Shown here one piece after another: positions 24,715-33,794 of a stretch of 64,000 bases of DNA. The notes beneath the pieces were generated by a model. The model ran no database searches, was not told where the DNA came from, and saw only the letters and a list, made by a program, of their open reading frames with translations. Positions within the stretch are counted from its first letter, which is position 1. Each line of letters begins with the position of its first letter. Made by a program: the position numbers and the translations under genes. This DNA comes from RHKX01 sp963745755 (GTDB lineage: Bacteria; Actinomycetota; Thermoleophilia; Solirubrobacterales; 70-9), in contig CAVUYP010000001.1 in NCBI GenBank assembly GCA_963745755.1, forward strand, positions 682,001 to 746,000, in the 5' to 3' direction.

Positions 24715-25227
24715 TCAATCGAGCAGCTCGCGAAGCTTCGCGAAGCGGGGATCGGGCTCGCGCTCGTGGGCGTGGGTGCCGGGCTCGACGTCGTTCAGGG
24801 AGGCGCCGCAGATCTCGCAGAGGCCGGCGCAGTCGGGGCGGCAGAGCAACCGCTCCGGCATGGCGAGGACGACCGCGTCATGGAGCCAGGCGACCGGGTC
24901 GAGGAGGCCCTCGCCGACGTAGGGGCTGCGCAGCTCGGGGTCGTCGACCGCGCCCTGGTCGACCTCGCGGGCGTCGATCGCGAGCTCGAGGCGGGCGGGC
25001 CCGAGACAGCGGGCACAGGTTCCGATCAGGACGACCTCGGCGCGGAGCCGCAACGCATAGCCGGAGGTGGGTCGCGAGACGTCGACGCGGGTCGCGATCG
25101 GTGTGGCCGCGAACTCCAGCAGCTCGCCGCCGAGCTGCGGCGGCGCCGGATCGAGGTCCATCGCCAGCCGCTCGGCCTCGCCACTGCGCAGGGCGAGCGC
25201 ATCGAGGTCGATCAGTGCTTCCGCCAT
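24715..25227 (-). CDS. yceD: YceD/DUF177 family protein
   Basis: 170 residues. The family is tied to 23S rRNA/large-subunit assembly and almost always lies next to rpmF, as here (57 bases apart). Signature C-A-R-C-L-G-P-A-R in the middle and C-R-P-D-C-A-G-L-C-E-I-C-G near the end give a possible zinc site. Start is the first ATG, preceded by the divergent methyltransferase gene 18 bases away. Confidence 0.9.
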   Translation of the reverse strand: MAEALIDLDALALRSGEAERLAMDLDPAPPQLGGELLEFAATPIATRVDVSRPTSGYALRLRAEVVLIGTCARCLGPARLELAIDAREVDQGAVDDPELRSPYVGEGLLDPVAWLHDAVVLAMPERLLCRPDCAGLCEICGASLNDVEPGTHAHEREPDPRFAKLRELLD

Positions 25228-25245
25228 CTAGTCTCCGAGGGTAGC

Positions 25246-25797
25246 GTGAGCACCCAGTTCCACTGGAACCCCGACACCTACCTCGAGATGATGCGGGCCG
25301 AGGTCCCGAACTTCGACGCCCTGCAGGAGGCGGCGGTCGCCGCCGTGCCGTTTCCACCCGGGCGGGCGCTCGACCTCGGGATCGGCACCGGCGAGACCTC
25401 GCGGCGGCTGCTCGAGGCGTACCCCGAGGCACAGATAACCGGCCTCGACTCGAGCCCGGAGATGGTCTTCCGGGCCCGCGAGATGGGTATCGAGGTGCGG
25501 CTCGCCCGCATGGAGGATCCGCTCCCGGACGGTCCCTGGGATCTGGTCATCGCCGTGCTCAGCGTCCATCATCTCGGCGCCGAGCAGAAGCGGAACCTGT
25601 TCCGGCGGGTTCGCGAGCACTCGAAGGCGTTCGTGCTCGCCGACGTCGTCAAGGTCCCCGCCGACGAGCAGGTCACGCCGATCGAGGCCGAGCTGGGACC
25701 ATCCCGGAGGCGGCCGAGCGACCTCGCGGCCTGGTGCGGTGGCGAGATCGTCTGGAGCGCCGGCGACCTCGTCGTCGTCGCGGCGACCTACGAATAG
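25246..25797 (+). CDS. SAM-dependent methyltransferase, class I
   Basis: About 183 residues from a GTG (V-S-T-Q-F-H-W-N-P). Motif I is A-L-D-L-G-I-G-T-G-E-T-S-R-R-L and the acidic second strand is I-T-G-L-D-S-S-P-E-M. A later D-L-V-I-A-V-L-S-V-H-H-L resembles the ubiE/ubiG-type small-molecule methyltransferases. The substrate is unknown. It is the only plus-strand gene in a long minus-strand run, between yceD (divergent) and the SepIVA-like gene (convergent), so it looks like an insertion into a conserved cluster. Confidence 0.82.
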   Translation: MSTQFHWNPDTYLEMMRAEVPNFDALQEAAVAAVPFPPGRALDLGIGTGETSRRLLEAYPEAQITGLDSSPEMVFRAREMGIEVRLARMEDPLPDGPWDLVIAVLSVHHLGAEQKRNLFRRVREHSKAFVLADVVKVPADEQVTPIEAELGPSRRRPSDLAAWCGGEIVWSAGDLVVVAATYE

Positions 25798-25799
25798 GC

Positions 25800-25824
25800 G
25801 ATCAGCGGCGCCGAGCCGCTGATC
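25800..25824. terminator. Bidirectional hairpin between convergent genes
   Basis: Perfect 10-bp inverted repeat GATCAGCGGC (25800-25809) / GCCGCTGATC (25815-25824) with a 5-base loop G-C-C-G-A. It starts just after the methyltransferase stop and its right arm covers the first bases of the SepIVA-like stop codon. The position between convergent genes and the strong GC stem fit a shared terminator; there is no clear T-run on either side. Confidence 0.6.
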
Positions 25825-26293
25825 AGACTTCGGCGGGCTCGATCTCCTCGTCGCGGCCGGCGAGGCGGTCGCGGCCACGCTGGACGGCGGCGAGGAACTT
25901 CTGAAGGTTGACCTCGAGGGTCGAGAGGATCTCGTCGGCGTAGTCCTCGGCTCCGAGGCGGATCTGGCGCTCGGTGTCGCGGGCGTCCTCGAGGATCTCC
26001 TCGGCGCCGCGCTCGGCCTGCTTGTAGACCTCCTCCTCGGAGATCAGGCGCGCCTGCTGGTCGCGGGCCTCCTTGACGATGCGCTCGGCCTCGCGCTTCG
26101 CCTCGGCGAGCATCTCCTGACGCTCCTTGACGATCCAGCGGGCCTGCTTGATCTCCTCGGGGATCGTCGCCCGCATCTGATCGAGCAGGTCGTAGATCTC
26201 CTCACGATCGACCCGCACCTGGTCGGTCAGCGGGACCGGCCTGGCGTTGTGGATCAGGTCGTCGAGTTTGTCTATGAGAACGAGGACGTCCAT
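25823..26293 (-). CDS. Coiled-coil protein resembling SepIVA/DivIVA
   Basis: 156 residues, almost all charged coiled coil. A short N-terminal part (M-D-V-L-V-L-I-D-K-L-D-D-L-I-H-N-A-R) is followed by long helices rich in Glu, Arg and Ala. Mycobacterial SepIVA, which has the same build and lies in the same neighbourhood near coaD and rsmD, is a septum-associated DivIVA-like protein. The likeness is in architecture and context, so the function is inference. It lies about 100 bases upstream of coaD. Confidence 0.75.
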   Translation of the reverse strand: MDVLVLIDKLDDLIHNARPVPLTDQVRVDREEIYDLLDQMRATIPEEIKQARWIVKERQEMLAEAKREAERIVKEARDQQARLISEEEVYKQAERGAEEILEDARDTERQIRLGAEDYADEILSTLEVNLQKFLAAVQRGRDRLAGRDEEIEPAEV

Positions 26294-26393
26294 CGATGCG
26301 ACTAAAGCTTAGGGGTCGGAGGGAAAAACCCTCGTGCCGCCGGGAGATTATGCAATCGGCTGCAAGCTCGTGCCCAGCGCCGCGCCCTCGGGG
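26294..26393 (-). other. Gap between SepIVA-like gene and coaD
   Basis: About 100 bases, less GC-rich than the genes. It contains a small stem-loop: on the minus strand G-A-G-G-G, a loop of five T, then C-C-C-T-C. It could be a weak terminator or processing site. No promoter is clear. Confidence 0.3.
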
Positions 26394-26881
<488 letters not shown>

Positions 26882-26885
<4 letters not shown>

Positions 26886-27407
26886 CGCGGCGCTCCGTGG
26901 ATCCGGATCGCCGTCTGGCCGTACTCGCGGCCGTCGAGCAGGGGCAGCGTCGAGCTCGGCGGGATCGGCGGCGGCCGACTCGACGATCACGCGGCCACCG
27001 GCTCGCAGTCGCCCGGGGAGCTGTTCTTCGAGTTCGGAAGCAAAGCGGCGGGCGAGTCTATAGGGCGGATCGAGGTAGACGATGTCGTAGTCGTGTTCGT
27101 CGCGGCCGAGGAACCGGCCGGCGTCGCTGCGGACGACGGTACAGAGCCCTTCGAGGCCGAGCGCGGCGACGTTCCGCTCGGCGGCCGCCACGTCGGTGTC
27201 GACGAGCGTCGCCGTGGCGGCGCCGCGGGAGAGCGCCTCGAGCGCGACCGCCCCGCTGCCGGCGAAGAGGTCGAGCACCGCCAGCCCGCCGACGTCGCCG
27301 AGGATCGAGAAGACGGCCTCGCGGACCCGGTCGGTCGTCGGCCGCACCGACTCGCCGCGCGGCACCGTCAGACGCCTGCCTCCGAGCTCTCCGGCGACGA
27401 TCCGCAT
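26882..27407 (-). CDS. rsmD: 16S rRNA (guanine-966-N2)-methyltransferase RsmD, apparent frameshift
   Basis: Methylates G966 of 16S rRNA. The N-terminal start M-R-I-V-A-G-E-L-G-G-R-R-L and motif I L-D-L-F-A-G-S-G-A-V-A-L-E-A-L are clear, with the catalytic D-P-P-Y. After G-R-V-I-V-E-S-A-A-A-D-P the frame runs on into coaD. In the next frame, however, the expected RsmD ending L-L-D-G-R-E-Y-G-Q-T-A-I-R-I appears, followed by a TGA overlapping the coaD GTG. The span is 526 bases, one more than a multiple of three, so one extra base near 26,950 explains it. Confidence 0.8.
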
Positions 27408-27408
27408 C

Positions 27409-29646
27409 TCAGGCCGCGATCGGCTCGGCGCGCTCGTCGCCGTAGCGGTCGCGAACGGCGGCGAGCAGCGGGCCGAGCTCGGGCGCGGAGAGCGTGCCGC
27501 AGCGGCCGAGGATCTCGATCAGGTCGCTGCGGGCGGCGGCAAGCAGAGCTTCGTCCTCGGGCAGCGACGCGATCCGGAAGCGCGGCAGGCCGCTCTGCCG
27601 CGTCCCCAGCACCTCCCCCTCGCCGCGGAGCCGCAGGTCGACCTCGGCGAGCTCGAAGCCGTCGCGCTCGCGCACTACCGCCTCGAGCCGGGTCCGCGCC
27701 CGCTCGCTCTCCGGGTCGGCGAAGAGGATGCACTGCGACTCGTGCTCGCCGCGACCGACCCGCCCGCGCAGCTGGTGGAGCTGGCTGAGCCCGTAGCGAT
27801 CGGCGCCTTCGATCAGCATCACCGAGGCGTTGGCGACGTCGATCCCCACCTCGATCACGCTCGTCGCGACGAGCACGTCGGCGCTGCCGTCGGCGAAGCT
27901 CGCCATCGCCCGCGCCTTCTCGGCGGCCGGCATCTGCCCGTGCAGGACCGCCACGGTGAAGTCGCGGAACTCGCCGCCCGACAGCCGCTCGGCCTCGCTG
28001 CTCGCGGCCTTCGCCTGGTCCTTCGCGGAATCGCTGACGAGCGGGCAGACGACGTAGGCCTGCCGGCCCTCGCGGAGCCGCTCGCGGATGAACTCGTAGG
28101 CGCCGTCGCGGCGCTCCTCGCCGACGAGCCAGGTGCGGATCGGCTGCCGGCCCGCGGGCAGCTCGCGCAGCACGGTGACGTCGAGGTCGCCGAACGCGGT
28201 CAGCGACAGCGTCCGCGGGATCGGCGTCGCGGTCATGTGCAGCACGTGCGGGGCCTGGTCCCCCTTGCCGTCGAGGGCGCGGCGCTGCTCGACCCCGAAG
28301 CGATGCTGCTCGTCGACGACGGCGACGGCGAGGCGGGCGAAGCGGACGGCCGGCTCGATCAGCGCGTGGGTGCCGACGATCAGCGGCAGCTCGCCGCCGG
28401 CGAGGCGATCGAGGAGGTCGCGGCGCCGCGCCGCCGGGGTCGAGCCGGTGAGCAGGCCGATCGGGGTCGGCGTGCCGGCCAGCAGGGTCTCGAGGGTCGC
28501 GAAGTGCTGCTCGGCGAGGGTCTCGGTCGGCGCCATCAGCGCCGCCTGCCGCCCCGCCTCGAGCGCCCGCAGCATCGCGTAGAGCGCGACCACGGTCTTG
28601 CCGGAGCCGACCTCGCCCATCAGCAGCCGCTGCATCGGCCGGCGATCGCCGAGGTCGGCGTCGATCGCGGCGAAGGCGGCGCGCTGGTCGGCGGTCGGTT
28701 CGAACGGGAGCGCCTCGATCCAGGCGGCGACGAGGTCTCCGGGCTCGCCGAGCCCGGCCGCGAGCAGCCCCGCGCCGCGCTCCCGGCGGCGCAGCTGCAG
28801 CGCCGCCTGATGGAGGAACAGCTCCTCGTAGGCGAGCCGGTTCCGGGCCGGGCCGAGATCCTCGCGGCGGCGCGGGAAGTGAATCGCGATCCGCGCGTCG
28901 GCGGCGCTCGGGAAGCCGTGGCGAGCGCGGATCGCCGCCGGCAGCGGCTCGATCACCGCCGGCGCCAGCGCCAGGGCAGACCAGACCCACTCGCGGATCC
29001 GCTGTACCCGCAACCCCTCGCCGCTCGGGTGGACGGGCACGATCCCACTCGTGTGCAGGCCGGCGGGCGGGCCCGGGGCGTCGCGGATCGGGTCGGCGCC
29101 CCCCTCCCCCGCCCCCGTCGCGCCGACGATCTCGAACGCGTCGGGACGGAAGCTGCGATCGTCGAGGCGGCCGCTGAGCAGCAGCCGGACGCCGGGCTTG
29201 AGCTTCTCGGCGAGCCACGCCTGGTTGAACCAGGCGACGTCGACCGCGCCCGACCGATCGGCGACGGTCGCCTCGACGATCCGCAGATTGCGCCGCCGGG
29301 TCGGGCGCAGGCTCGACCTGCGGACCTCGACGAGCAGCGTCGCCGGCCGCCCCGGGACGAGATCGGCGATCTCGGCGACGACCGTCCGGTCGATCCAGTC
29401 GTGCGGGTAGTGCTCGATCAGGTCGCCGACGGTGCCGATGCCGATCCGCGCCGCGGCGGCGGCGAGCTTCTCGCCGATGCCGCGGAGGTCGCTGAGCGGC
29501 CGCCGCAGCCGCTCGCCGGGAATCCGCGGCAGCAGCGGCGCCGCGAGCAGTCCCGCCCGGCTCGGCGACCTGCCGCCGAACGCCCGCGGCGGCCCCGGGG
29601 CCCCGTCGAGGCTCGCGGGCGCGGTTGCCGGTCCGGCTGAAGTCAC
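27409..29646 (-). CDS. recG: ATP-dependent DNA helicase RecG
   Basis: Remodels stalled forks and Holliday junctions; about 745 residues with the chosen GTG (G-A-G-G-A-C-G-A-G just before it). The N-terminal wedge domain (L-R-G-I-G-E-K-L-A-A) is followed by helicase motifs: I G-S-G-K-T-V-V-A-L-Y-A-M-L, II D-E-Q-H-R-F-G-V, III T-A-T-P-I-P-R-T-L, VI Q-L-R-G-R-V-G-R-G-E. The C-terminus ends normally. A longer in-frame extension to 29913 runs through the palindromic repeat and is unlikely to be coding. It lies one base before rsmD. Confidence 0.95.
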   Translation of the reverse strand: MTSAGPATAPASLDGAPGPPRAFGGRSPSRAGLLAAPLLPRIPGERLRRPLSDLRGIGEKLAAAAARIGIGTVGDLIEHYPHDWIDRTVVAEIADLVPGRPATLLVEVRRSSLRPTRRRNLRIVEATVADRSGAVDVAWFNQAWLAEKLKPGVRLLLSGRLDDRSFRPDAFEIVGATGAGEGGADPIRDAPGPPAGLHTSGIVPVHPSGEGLRVQRIREWVWSALALAPAVIEPLPAAIRARHGFPSAADARIAIHFPRRREDLGPARNRLAYEELFLHQAALQLRRRERGAGLLAAGLGEPGDLVAAWIEALPFEPTADQRAAFAAIDADLGDRRPMQRLLMGEVGSGKTVVALYAMLRALEAGRQAALMAPTETLAEQHFATLETLLAGTPTPIGLLTGSTPAARRRDLLDRLAGGELPLIVGTHALIEPAVRFARLAVAVVDEQHRFGVEQRRALDGKGDQAPHVLHMTATPIPRTLSLTAFGDLDVTVLRELPAGRQPIRTWLVGEERRDGAYEFIRERLREGRQAYVVCPLVSDSAKDQAKAASSEAERLSGGEFRDFTVAVLHGQMPAAEKARAMASFADGSADVLVATSVIEVGIDVANASVMLIEGADRYGLSQLHQLRGRVGRGEHESQCILFADPESERARTRLEAVVRERDGFELAEVDLRLRGEGEVLGTRQSGLPRFRIASLPEDEALLAAARSDLIEILGRCGTLSAPELGPLLAAVRDRYGDERAEPIAA

Positions 29647-29760
29647 CTCGTCCTCACGCACCGAGGATAGGAGCGGCCGAGCACGGAACCGCCGCCATCG
29701 CCTGACCGTTGCCGAGTCCCGCCCGCAACCGTCGCCGAGCCCCGCCCCCGGCTCCCCCAA

Positions 29761-29813
29761 CCGCCGAGGTCGAGGAAACAGGTGACAGTTCCGCCTTTCC
29801 TCGACATCGGCGG
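29761..29813 (+). repeat. 53-nt palindromic repeat, copy 1
   Basis: Arms CCGCCGAGGTCGAGGAAA and TTTCCTCGACATCGGCGG (17 of 18 complementary) surround a conserved 17-base centre containing G-G-T-G-A-C-A-G-T-T. It lies in the 208-base divergent gap between recG and the DUF427 gene. Copies 2 and 3 are at 30404 and 62611 with the same length and orientation. The role is unknown; a structured RNA or a REP-like DNA element is possible. Confidence 0.8.
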
Positions 29814-29854
29814 GCGGCGGGGCCGGGGATCGCCGCTGCGTAGCCTTGGCGTCG

Positions 29855-30382
29855 ATGCCTCCGTCGTTCGCCAGCCGCCCCCGTCCCGAGCCCGCGACCG
29901 GGACCGCCGCCAACGGCCGCCGCCGCGAATCGGTCTGGGACTACCCGCGGCCGCCTCGGGTCGAGCGACTCGACCGGCGCGTGCGGGTGGCGCTCGGCGG
30001 CGCCACGATCGTCGACCTGCCGGACGCCCTGCGCGTGCTCGAGACGGCCGGGGCGCCGACGGTCTACGTACCCGTCGACGCCGTTTCGGACGGCGTCCTG
30101 CGCCCCTCCGAGGGCGGCAGCTTCTGCGAGTGGAAGGGCGTGGCGAGCTACTTCGACGTCGTCGCCGGCGACGACGTCGCGCTGCGGGCGGCCTGGACCT
30201 ACCGGGAGCCCAGCGAGCCGTTCGCGGTGCTTCGCGATCACGTCTCCTTCTACCCGGCCCTGGTCGAATGCCGGCTCGACGACGAGCTGGTCGAACCGCA
30301 ACCCGGCGGCTTCTACGGCGGCTGGGTGACGGCGGAGGTCTGCGGACCGATCAAGGGCGCCGCCGGCTCCGCCGGCTGGTGA
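29855..30382 (+). CDS. DUF427 domain protein
   Basis: About 175 residues. The DUF427 core is visible: R-V-R-V-A-L-G-G-A-T-I-V-D, then T-V-Y-V-P-V-D-A-V, C-E-W-K-G-V-A-S-Y-F-D and W-T-Y-R-E-P. The family folds as a small beta-barrel; its biochemical role is not established. The ATG at 29855 is preferred to a TTG nine bases earlier. It sits alone on the plus strand between two copies of the 53-nt repeat. Confidence 0.82.
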   Translation: MPPSFASRPRPEPATGTAANGRRRESVWDYPRPPRVERLDRRVRVALGGATIVDLPDALRVLETAGAPTVYVPVDAVSDGVLRPSEGGSFCEWKGVASYFDVVAGDDVALRAAWTYREPSEPFAVLRDHVSFYPALVECRLDDELVEPQPGGFYGGWVTAEVCGPIKGAAGSAGW

Positions 30383-30403
30383 CCCGCCTCCCGCCTCCTT
30401 CCA

Positions 30404-30456
30404 CCGCCGAGGTCGAGGAAACCGGTGACTATTGCCCCTTTCCTCGACCTCGGCGG
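30404..30456 (+). repeat. 53-nt palindromic repeat, copy 2
   Basis: Arms CCGCCGAGGTCGAGGAAA and TTTCCTCGACCTCGGCGG are fully complementary over 18 bases. The centre contains G-G-T-G-A-C-T-A-T-T-G-C-C. It lies 21 bases after the DUF427 stop, between convergent genes, where it could act as a terminator. It is followed by about 85 bases of G-rich low-complexity sequence before the GST stop. Confidence 0.8.
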
Positions 30457-30542
30457 GGAGCGGCGGGCGGCAGGGAGCGGCGCGCGAGCGGCGGGGAGCG
30501 GTTGCGCGGCGGCAAGCTGGGAGAGGGGCGGCGGGCGGCGGG
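30457..30542. other. G-rich low-complexity tail after repeat copy 2
   Basis: Dense imperfect repetition of G-C-G-G-C-G-G-G-C-G-G and G-G-G-A-G-C-G. No gene or signal recognised. The strong G bias on the plus strand differs from the coding sequence on both sides. Confidence 0.4.
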
Positions 30543-31328
30543 TCAGGGGCGGCGGGGGTCGCCGCGGTGGCGGGCGAACGTCTCCTCGACCCAGCGGTAG
30601 CCGCGGCGTTCGCGCAGCGACTCTCGGAACTCCTCGTAGGCCGGCGGTGGGGCCGGCAGCGCCGGGCCCAGCTCGGGGTCGACGACCGGCACGAACAGCG
30701 AGGCCGCGGTCAGGTCGGCGACGGTGAAGCGGTCGCCGACGAGGTAGTCGCCGCCCGCCGAGTCCAGCTCCGCCTCGACGCGGTCGAAGGCGGCGAGGAT
30801 CTTGCCGCGCGCCCGCTCGGCGGCCGCGTCGGACCCGGCCCGGTAGCGAACCCGCGTGAACGCCGAGGACCCCCGCGCGGCGACGGCGACGACCCGCGGT
30901 TTGCGTGCCAGCGGCGGCGGCAGCAGCTCGGCGGTGAATTGCTCGAGGCCCTCGCCGCCGCCGATCAGCTCGTGGAAGGCGAGCTGCCGCGCGTAGGGGC
31001 CGAGCTCCTCGTCGAAGAAGTCCTCGAGCTTCAGCGCCCGATCGCGGTCGGCGGGATCCGCCGGGTAGAGGGGCGGCTCCGGAAAACTTCGTTCGAGCGC
31101 GGCGATGATCGCGGTCGAGTCGGCGATCGCGCGGCCGTCGAGCTCGAGGATCGGAAACGTCTTGCTCCTGCCGCGGGTCAGCCACAGCGCCACCGCCATG
31201 TGCGCTCCCGGCGGCGGCGCCTTGCGCTCCGCCTCGACGCCCTTGAACTCGAGTGCCCAGCGGGCCTTCTCGTTGTAGTGCGACACCGCGATGTGCCAGA
31301 GGACCGGGTCTCCGTCGGCCGAGCTCAC
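30543..31328 (-). CDS. Glutathione S-transferase family protein (paralogue A)
   Basis: 261 residues. The N-terminal thioredoxin-like domain (V-L-W-H-I-A-V-S-H-Y-N-E-K-A-R-W-A-L-E) and the helical C-terminal domain (Y-L-V-G-D-R-F-T-V-A-D-L-T-A-A) are typical of GSTs. Most actinobacteria lack glutathione, so the thiol partner may differ or binding may be structural. It is a close tandem paralogue of the next gene (31366-32139): the two share the C-terminal R-R-G-Y-R-W-V-E-E-T-F-A-R-H-R-G-D. Confidence 0.82.
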   Translation of the reverse strand: MSSADGDPVLWHIAVSHYNEKARWALEFKGVEAERKAPPPGAHMAVALWLTRGRSKTFPILELDGRAIADSTAIIAALERSFPEPPLYPADPADRDRALKLEDFFDEELGPYARQLAFHELIGGGEGLEQFTAELLPPPLARKPRVVAVAARGSSAFTRVRYRAGSDAAAERARGKILAAFDRVEAELDSAGGDYLVGDRFTVADLTAASLFVPVVDPELGPALPAPPPAYEEFRESLRERRGYRWVEETFARHRGDPRRP

Positions 31329-31365
31329 CGCAGCAGCCTACTCGTTGCCATTGCCACAAAGCGGG

Positions 31366-32139
31366 TCAGGGGCGACGAGGGTCACCGCGATGGCGGGCGA
31401 ATGTCTCCTCGACCCAGCGGTAGCCGCGGCGGCCGGAGATCGTGGCGCGGAACTCCTCGAATGCGGGCGGCGGCGTGACCGGCACCTCCGGGCCCTGCGG
31501 CGGCTGGACGATCGGCGCGAGCAACGCCGCAGCGCTGAGGTCGGCGACCGAGAACCCGCCCCCGGCCATGTAGGTGCCGTCGCCGGCCTCGAGCTCGGCC
31601 TCGAGCCGGTCGAGGGCGGCGGCGATCCTCGCGCGGGCCTCGGCGGCCGCATCGTCGCCGGCGACCCGGAACCGCAACTGCGTGTAGACGCGGCCGACCC
31701 GGCCGCCGAGCGAGCGGGCGAGCCCGCTCTCCCGCAGCGGCGCCGGCAGCAGCGTCTTCGAGAGGTCGGCGAACCCGTCGGGGTCGCGACGCAGCTCGTG
31801 GAAGACGAGCGTCCGCGCATAGGGGCCGAGCTCGGTGTCGAAGAACTCCTCGATGGCGAGGGCGCGCTCGCGCTCGGCCGGATCGGCGGGATACAGGGCC
31901 GGCTCGGGGAAGCGCCGCTCGAGCGCCGCGATGATCGCCGACGAGTCGCCGATCGTGGCGCCGTCGATCACCAGCACCGGCAGCGTCGGCTGCGCGCCGC
32001 GGGTCAGCCACAGCGCGATCGGGATGTGCGCCGGCGGCGTCGGCGAGCGCCTTTCGTGCTCGACCCCCTTCAGCTCCAGCGCCCACCTGGCCTTCTCGCT
32101 GTAGTGCGAGATCGGGATCTGCCAGAGCACGGCGCTCAT
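31366..32139 (-). CDS. Glutathione S-transferase family protein (paralogue B)
   Basis: 257 residues, same build as paralogue A: V-L-W-Q-I-P-I-S-H-Y-S-E-K-A-R-W-A-L-E at the start, Y-M-A-G-G-G-F-S-V-A-D-L in the C-terminal domain. The ATG overlaps the fakA stop by four bases (ATGA), so it is probably the distal gene of a fakA transcript, with paralogue A following after a 37-base gap. Tandem duplication is the likely origin. The substrate is unknown. Confidence 0.82.
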   Translation of the reverse strand: MSAVLWQIPISHYSEKARWALELKGVEHERRSPTPPAHIPIALWLTRGAQPTLPVLVIDGATIGDSSAIIAALERRFPEPALYPADPAERERALAIEEFFDTELGPYARTLVFHELRRDPDGFADLSKTLLPAPLRESGLARSLGGRVGRVYTQLRFRVAGDDAAAEARARIAAALDRLEAELEAGDGTYMAGGGFSVADLSAAALLAPIVQPPQGPEVPVTPPPAFEEFRATISGRRGYRWVEETFARHRGDPRRP

Positions 32140-33794
32140 TGCGCCGCCAGCAACCACCAGTAATGCGGTTGGCCGCCCCGGTGGGCCTCGGCCTCGACCG
32201 GCTCGGCGACGAATCCGGTGACCTCCTCGATCGAGATCGGGGCGCCGTCGCCCTCGACGATCGTGACGATCTCGGCGCCGTCGCTGAGCGCACCGATCGT
32301 CGCCGCCAGCGTCGACCCGGCGCCGCCCCAGGCGATCACCTCGCCGTCGACGAACCCGACCGCGTCGCCGCGAACGAAGCGGCCCTCGGGGTCGTCGCGG
32401 GCGGCCGGCGCGACGGCGCCGGTGCGGGTCTCGGCGAGCGCCTCGGTGAGCCGGGTCACGTTGACGTCGAGCGATCCGGCGGGGTCGAGCTCGACCATCG
32501 CGACGAGCCCGGCCTGCTGGGAGGTGCAGCCGAGCACCCGCGCCTCGCGGTCGGAGAGCGTGGCGGCATGCTCGGCGGCGAGCACGACGTTGGAGGAGTT
32601 CGGCAGCACGAGGACGTCCTTGGCGCCGACCGAGTGGATCCCGGCGAGCAACTCGTCGGTCGACGGGTTCATCGTCGGGCCGCCGGCGACGACCGTCGCG
32701 CCGAGCTCCTCGTAGAGCTGCCTGAGGCCGTCGCCGGAGACGACCGCGACGACGCCGCAGCTCGTCCCGCCGGCGGCGAGCCGGCGCTCGCGCTCCGCCA
32801 CCTGCTCGCGCATGTCGGCCTCGTCGACCTGCGAGACGGTCCCGTGGCCGTCGAAGACCTCCCGCGCCCGCGGCGGCTCGTCGGTGTGAACGTGGACCCT
32901 CAGCGTCCGCTCGTCGCCGACGATCAGGATCGAATCGCCGAGCTCGCGCAGCCGCGGCTCGAACGACGGTCCGTGCAGGCCGCTGCCCTGGACGATGAAG
33001 TTGACGCACCAGCGGAAGCGGCTGTCGGTGTGCTGCGGCGCCGAGAACCGGGCCGGCGCCTGCGCGGGGATGTCGACCTGCGGGGTCTCCTCGCCGCGCA
33101 GCCCGGCGACGATCCCGGCGAGGATCAGCACGAGCCCGTGGGCGCCGGCGTCGACCACCCCCGCCTCGGCGAGGACGTCGAGCTGCTCGGGAGTCCTGAG
33201 CACGGCCTGCTCGCCGGCCTGGGTGATCACCTCGAGGACTGCGGCGAGGATCTGATCCTGCTGCTCCTGGCTGAGGTCGGGGTCGAGGTTGACGTCCTGG
33301 TCGGCGAGGCGGGCGAGATGCATCGTCGCCGAGTTCGCCATCGCCCTGGCCACGGTCAGCATCGTGCCCTCGGCGGGGTCGCGAACCGACTCGTAGGCGG
33401 CGTCGGCGGCTGCCGAGAACGCCGAGGCGACGAGAACGGGGTCGATCAGGTCGCCGGGACGGGTCGCCAGCTCCTCGGCGGCGCCGCGGACGATCTGGCT
33501 GAGGATCACGCCGGAGTTTCCGCGGGCGCCCATCAGCGCCGCCCGGGCGACCGCGTGGACGAGCTCGGTCCGGTCGGCCTCCTCACCCTCCTCGGACTCG
33601 ATCCGGTCGAGCTCGGTCAGCACCGCCCTCATCGTCAGCGCCATGTTGTCGCCGGTGTCGCCGTCGGCGACCGGGTAGACGTTGAGGTCGTTGACCTCGT
33701 TGCGGCGGGCGTCGAGATACGAGTACGCGGTCTGGACGATCCGCCGGAAGCGGGCTACGGAGGGATCCGGCATAGGGCGAGTTCTAACAGTCAT
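32136..33794 (-). CDS. fakA: DAK2/DegV-type fatty acid kinase FakA-like protein
   Basis: 552 residues. The N-terminal DhaL/DAK2 domain carries N-V-Y-P-V-A-D-G-D-T-G-D-N-M (Mg-ATP ligands) and G-A-R-G-N-S-G-V-I-L-S-Q-I. The middle and C-terminal parts match the FakA/YloV family. In firmicutes FakA phosphorylates fatty acids held by FakB, feeding PlsX. No FakB is in the window but plsX lies 8 kb away. An alternative ATG at 33773 would give a shorter N-terminus. It usually lies between rpmB and recG, as here apart from the inserted GST and DUF427 genes. Confidence 0.88.
   Translation of the reverse strand: MTVRTRPMPDPSVARFRRIVQTAYSYLDARRNEVNDLNVYPVADGDTGDNMALTMRAVLTELDRIESEEGEEADRTELVHAVARAALMGARGNSGVILSQIVRGAAEELATRPGDLIDPVLVASAFSAAADAAYESVRDPAEGTMLTVARAMANSATMHLARLADQDVNLDPDLSQEQQDQILAAVLEVITQAGEQAVLRTPEQLDVLAEAGVVDAGAHGLVLILAGIVAGLRGEETPQVDIPAQAPARFSAPQHTDSRFRWCVNFIVQGSGLHGPSFEPRLRELGDSILIVGDERTLRVHVHTDEPPRAREVFDGHGTVSQVDEADMREQVAERERRLAAGGTSCGVVAVVSGDGLRQLYEELGATVVAGGPTMNPSTDELLAGIHSVGAKDVLVLPNSSNVVLAAEHAATLSDREARVLGCTSQQAGLVAMVELDPAGSLDVNVTRLTEALAETRTGAVAPAARDDPEGRFVRGDAVGFVDGEVIAWGGAGSTLAATIGALSDGAEIVTIVEGDGAPISIEEVTGFVAEPVEAEAHRGGQPHYWWLLAAQ

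Noticed and set aside
29646..29913. Longer RecG starting at 29913
   Set aside because: The extra residues run across the palindromic repeat, and the GTG at 29646 has a good ribosome-binding site and the normal RecG start.
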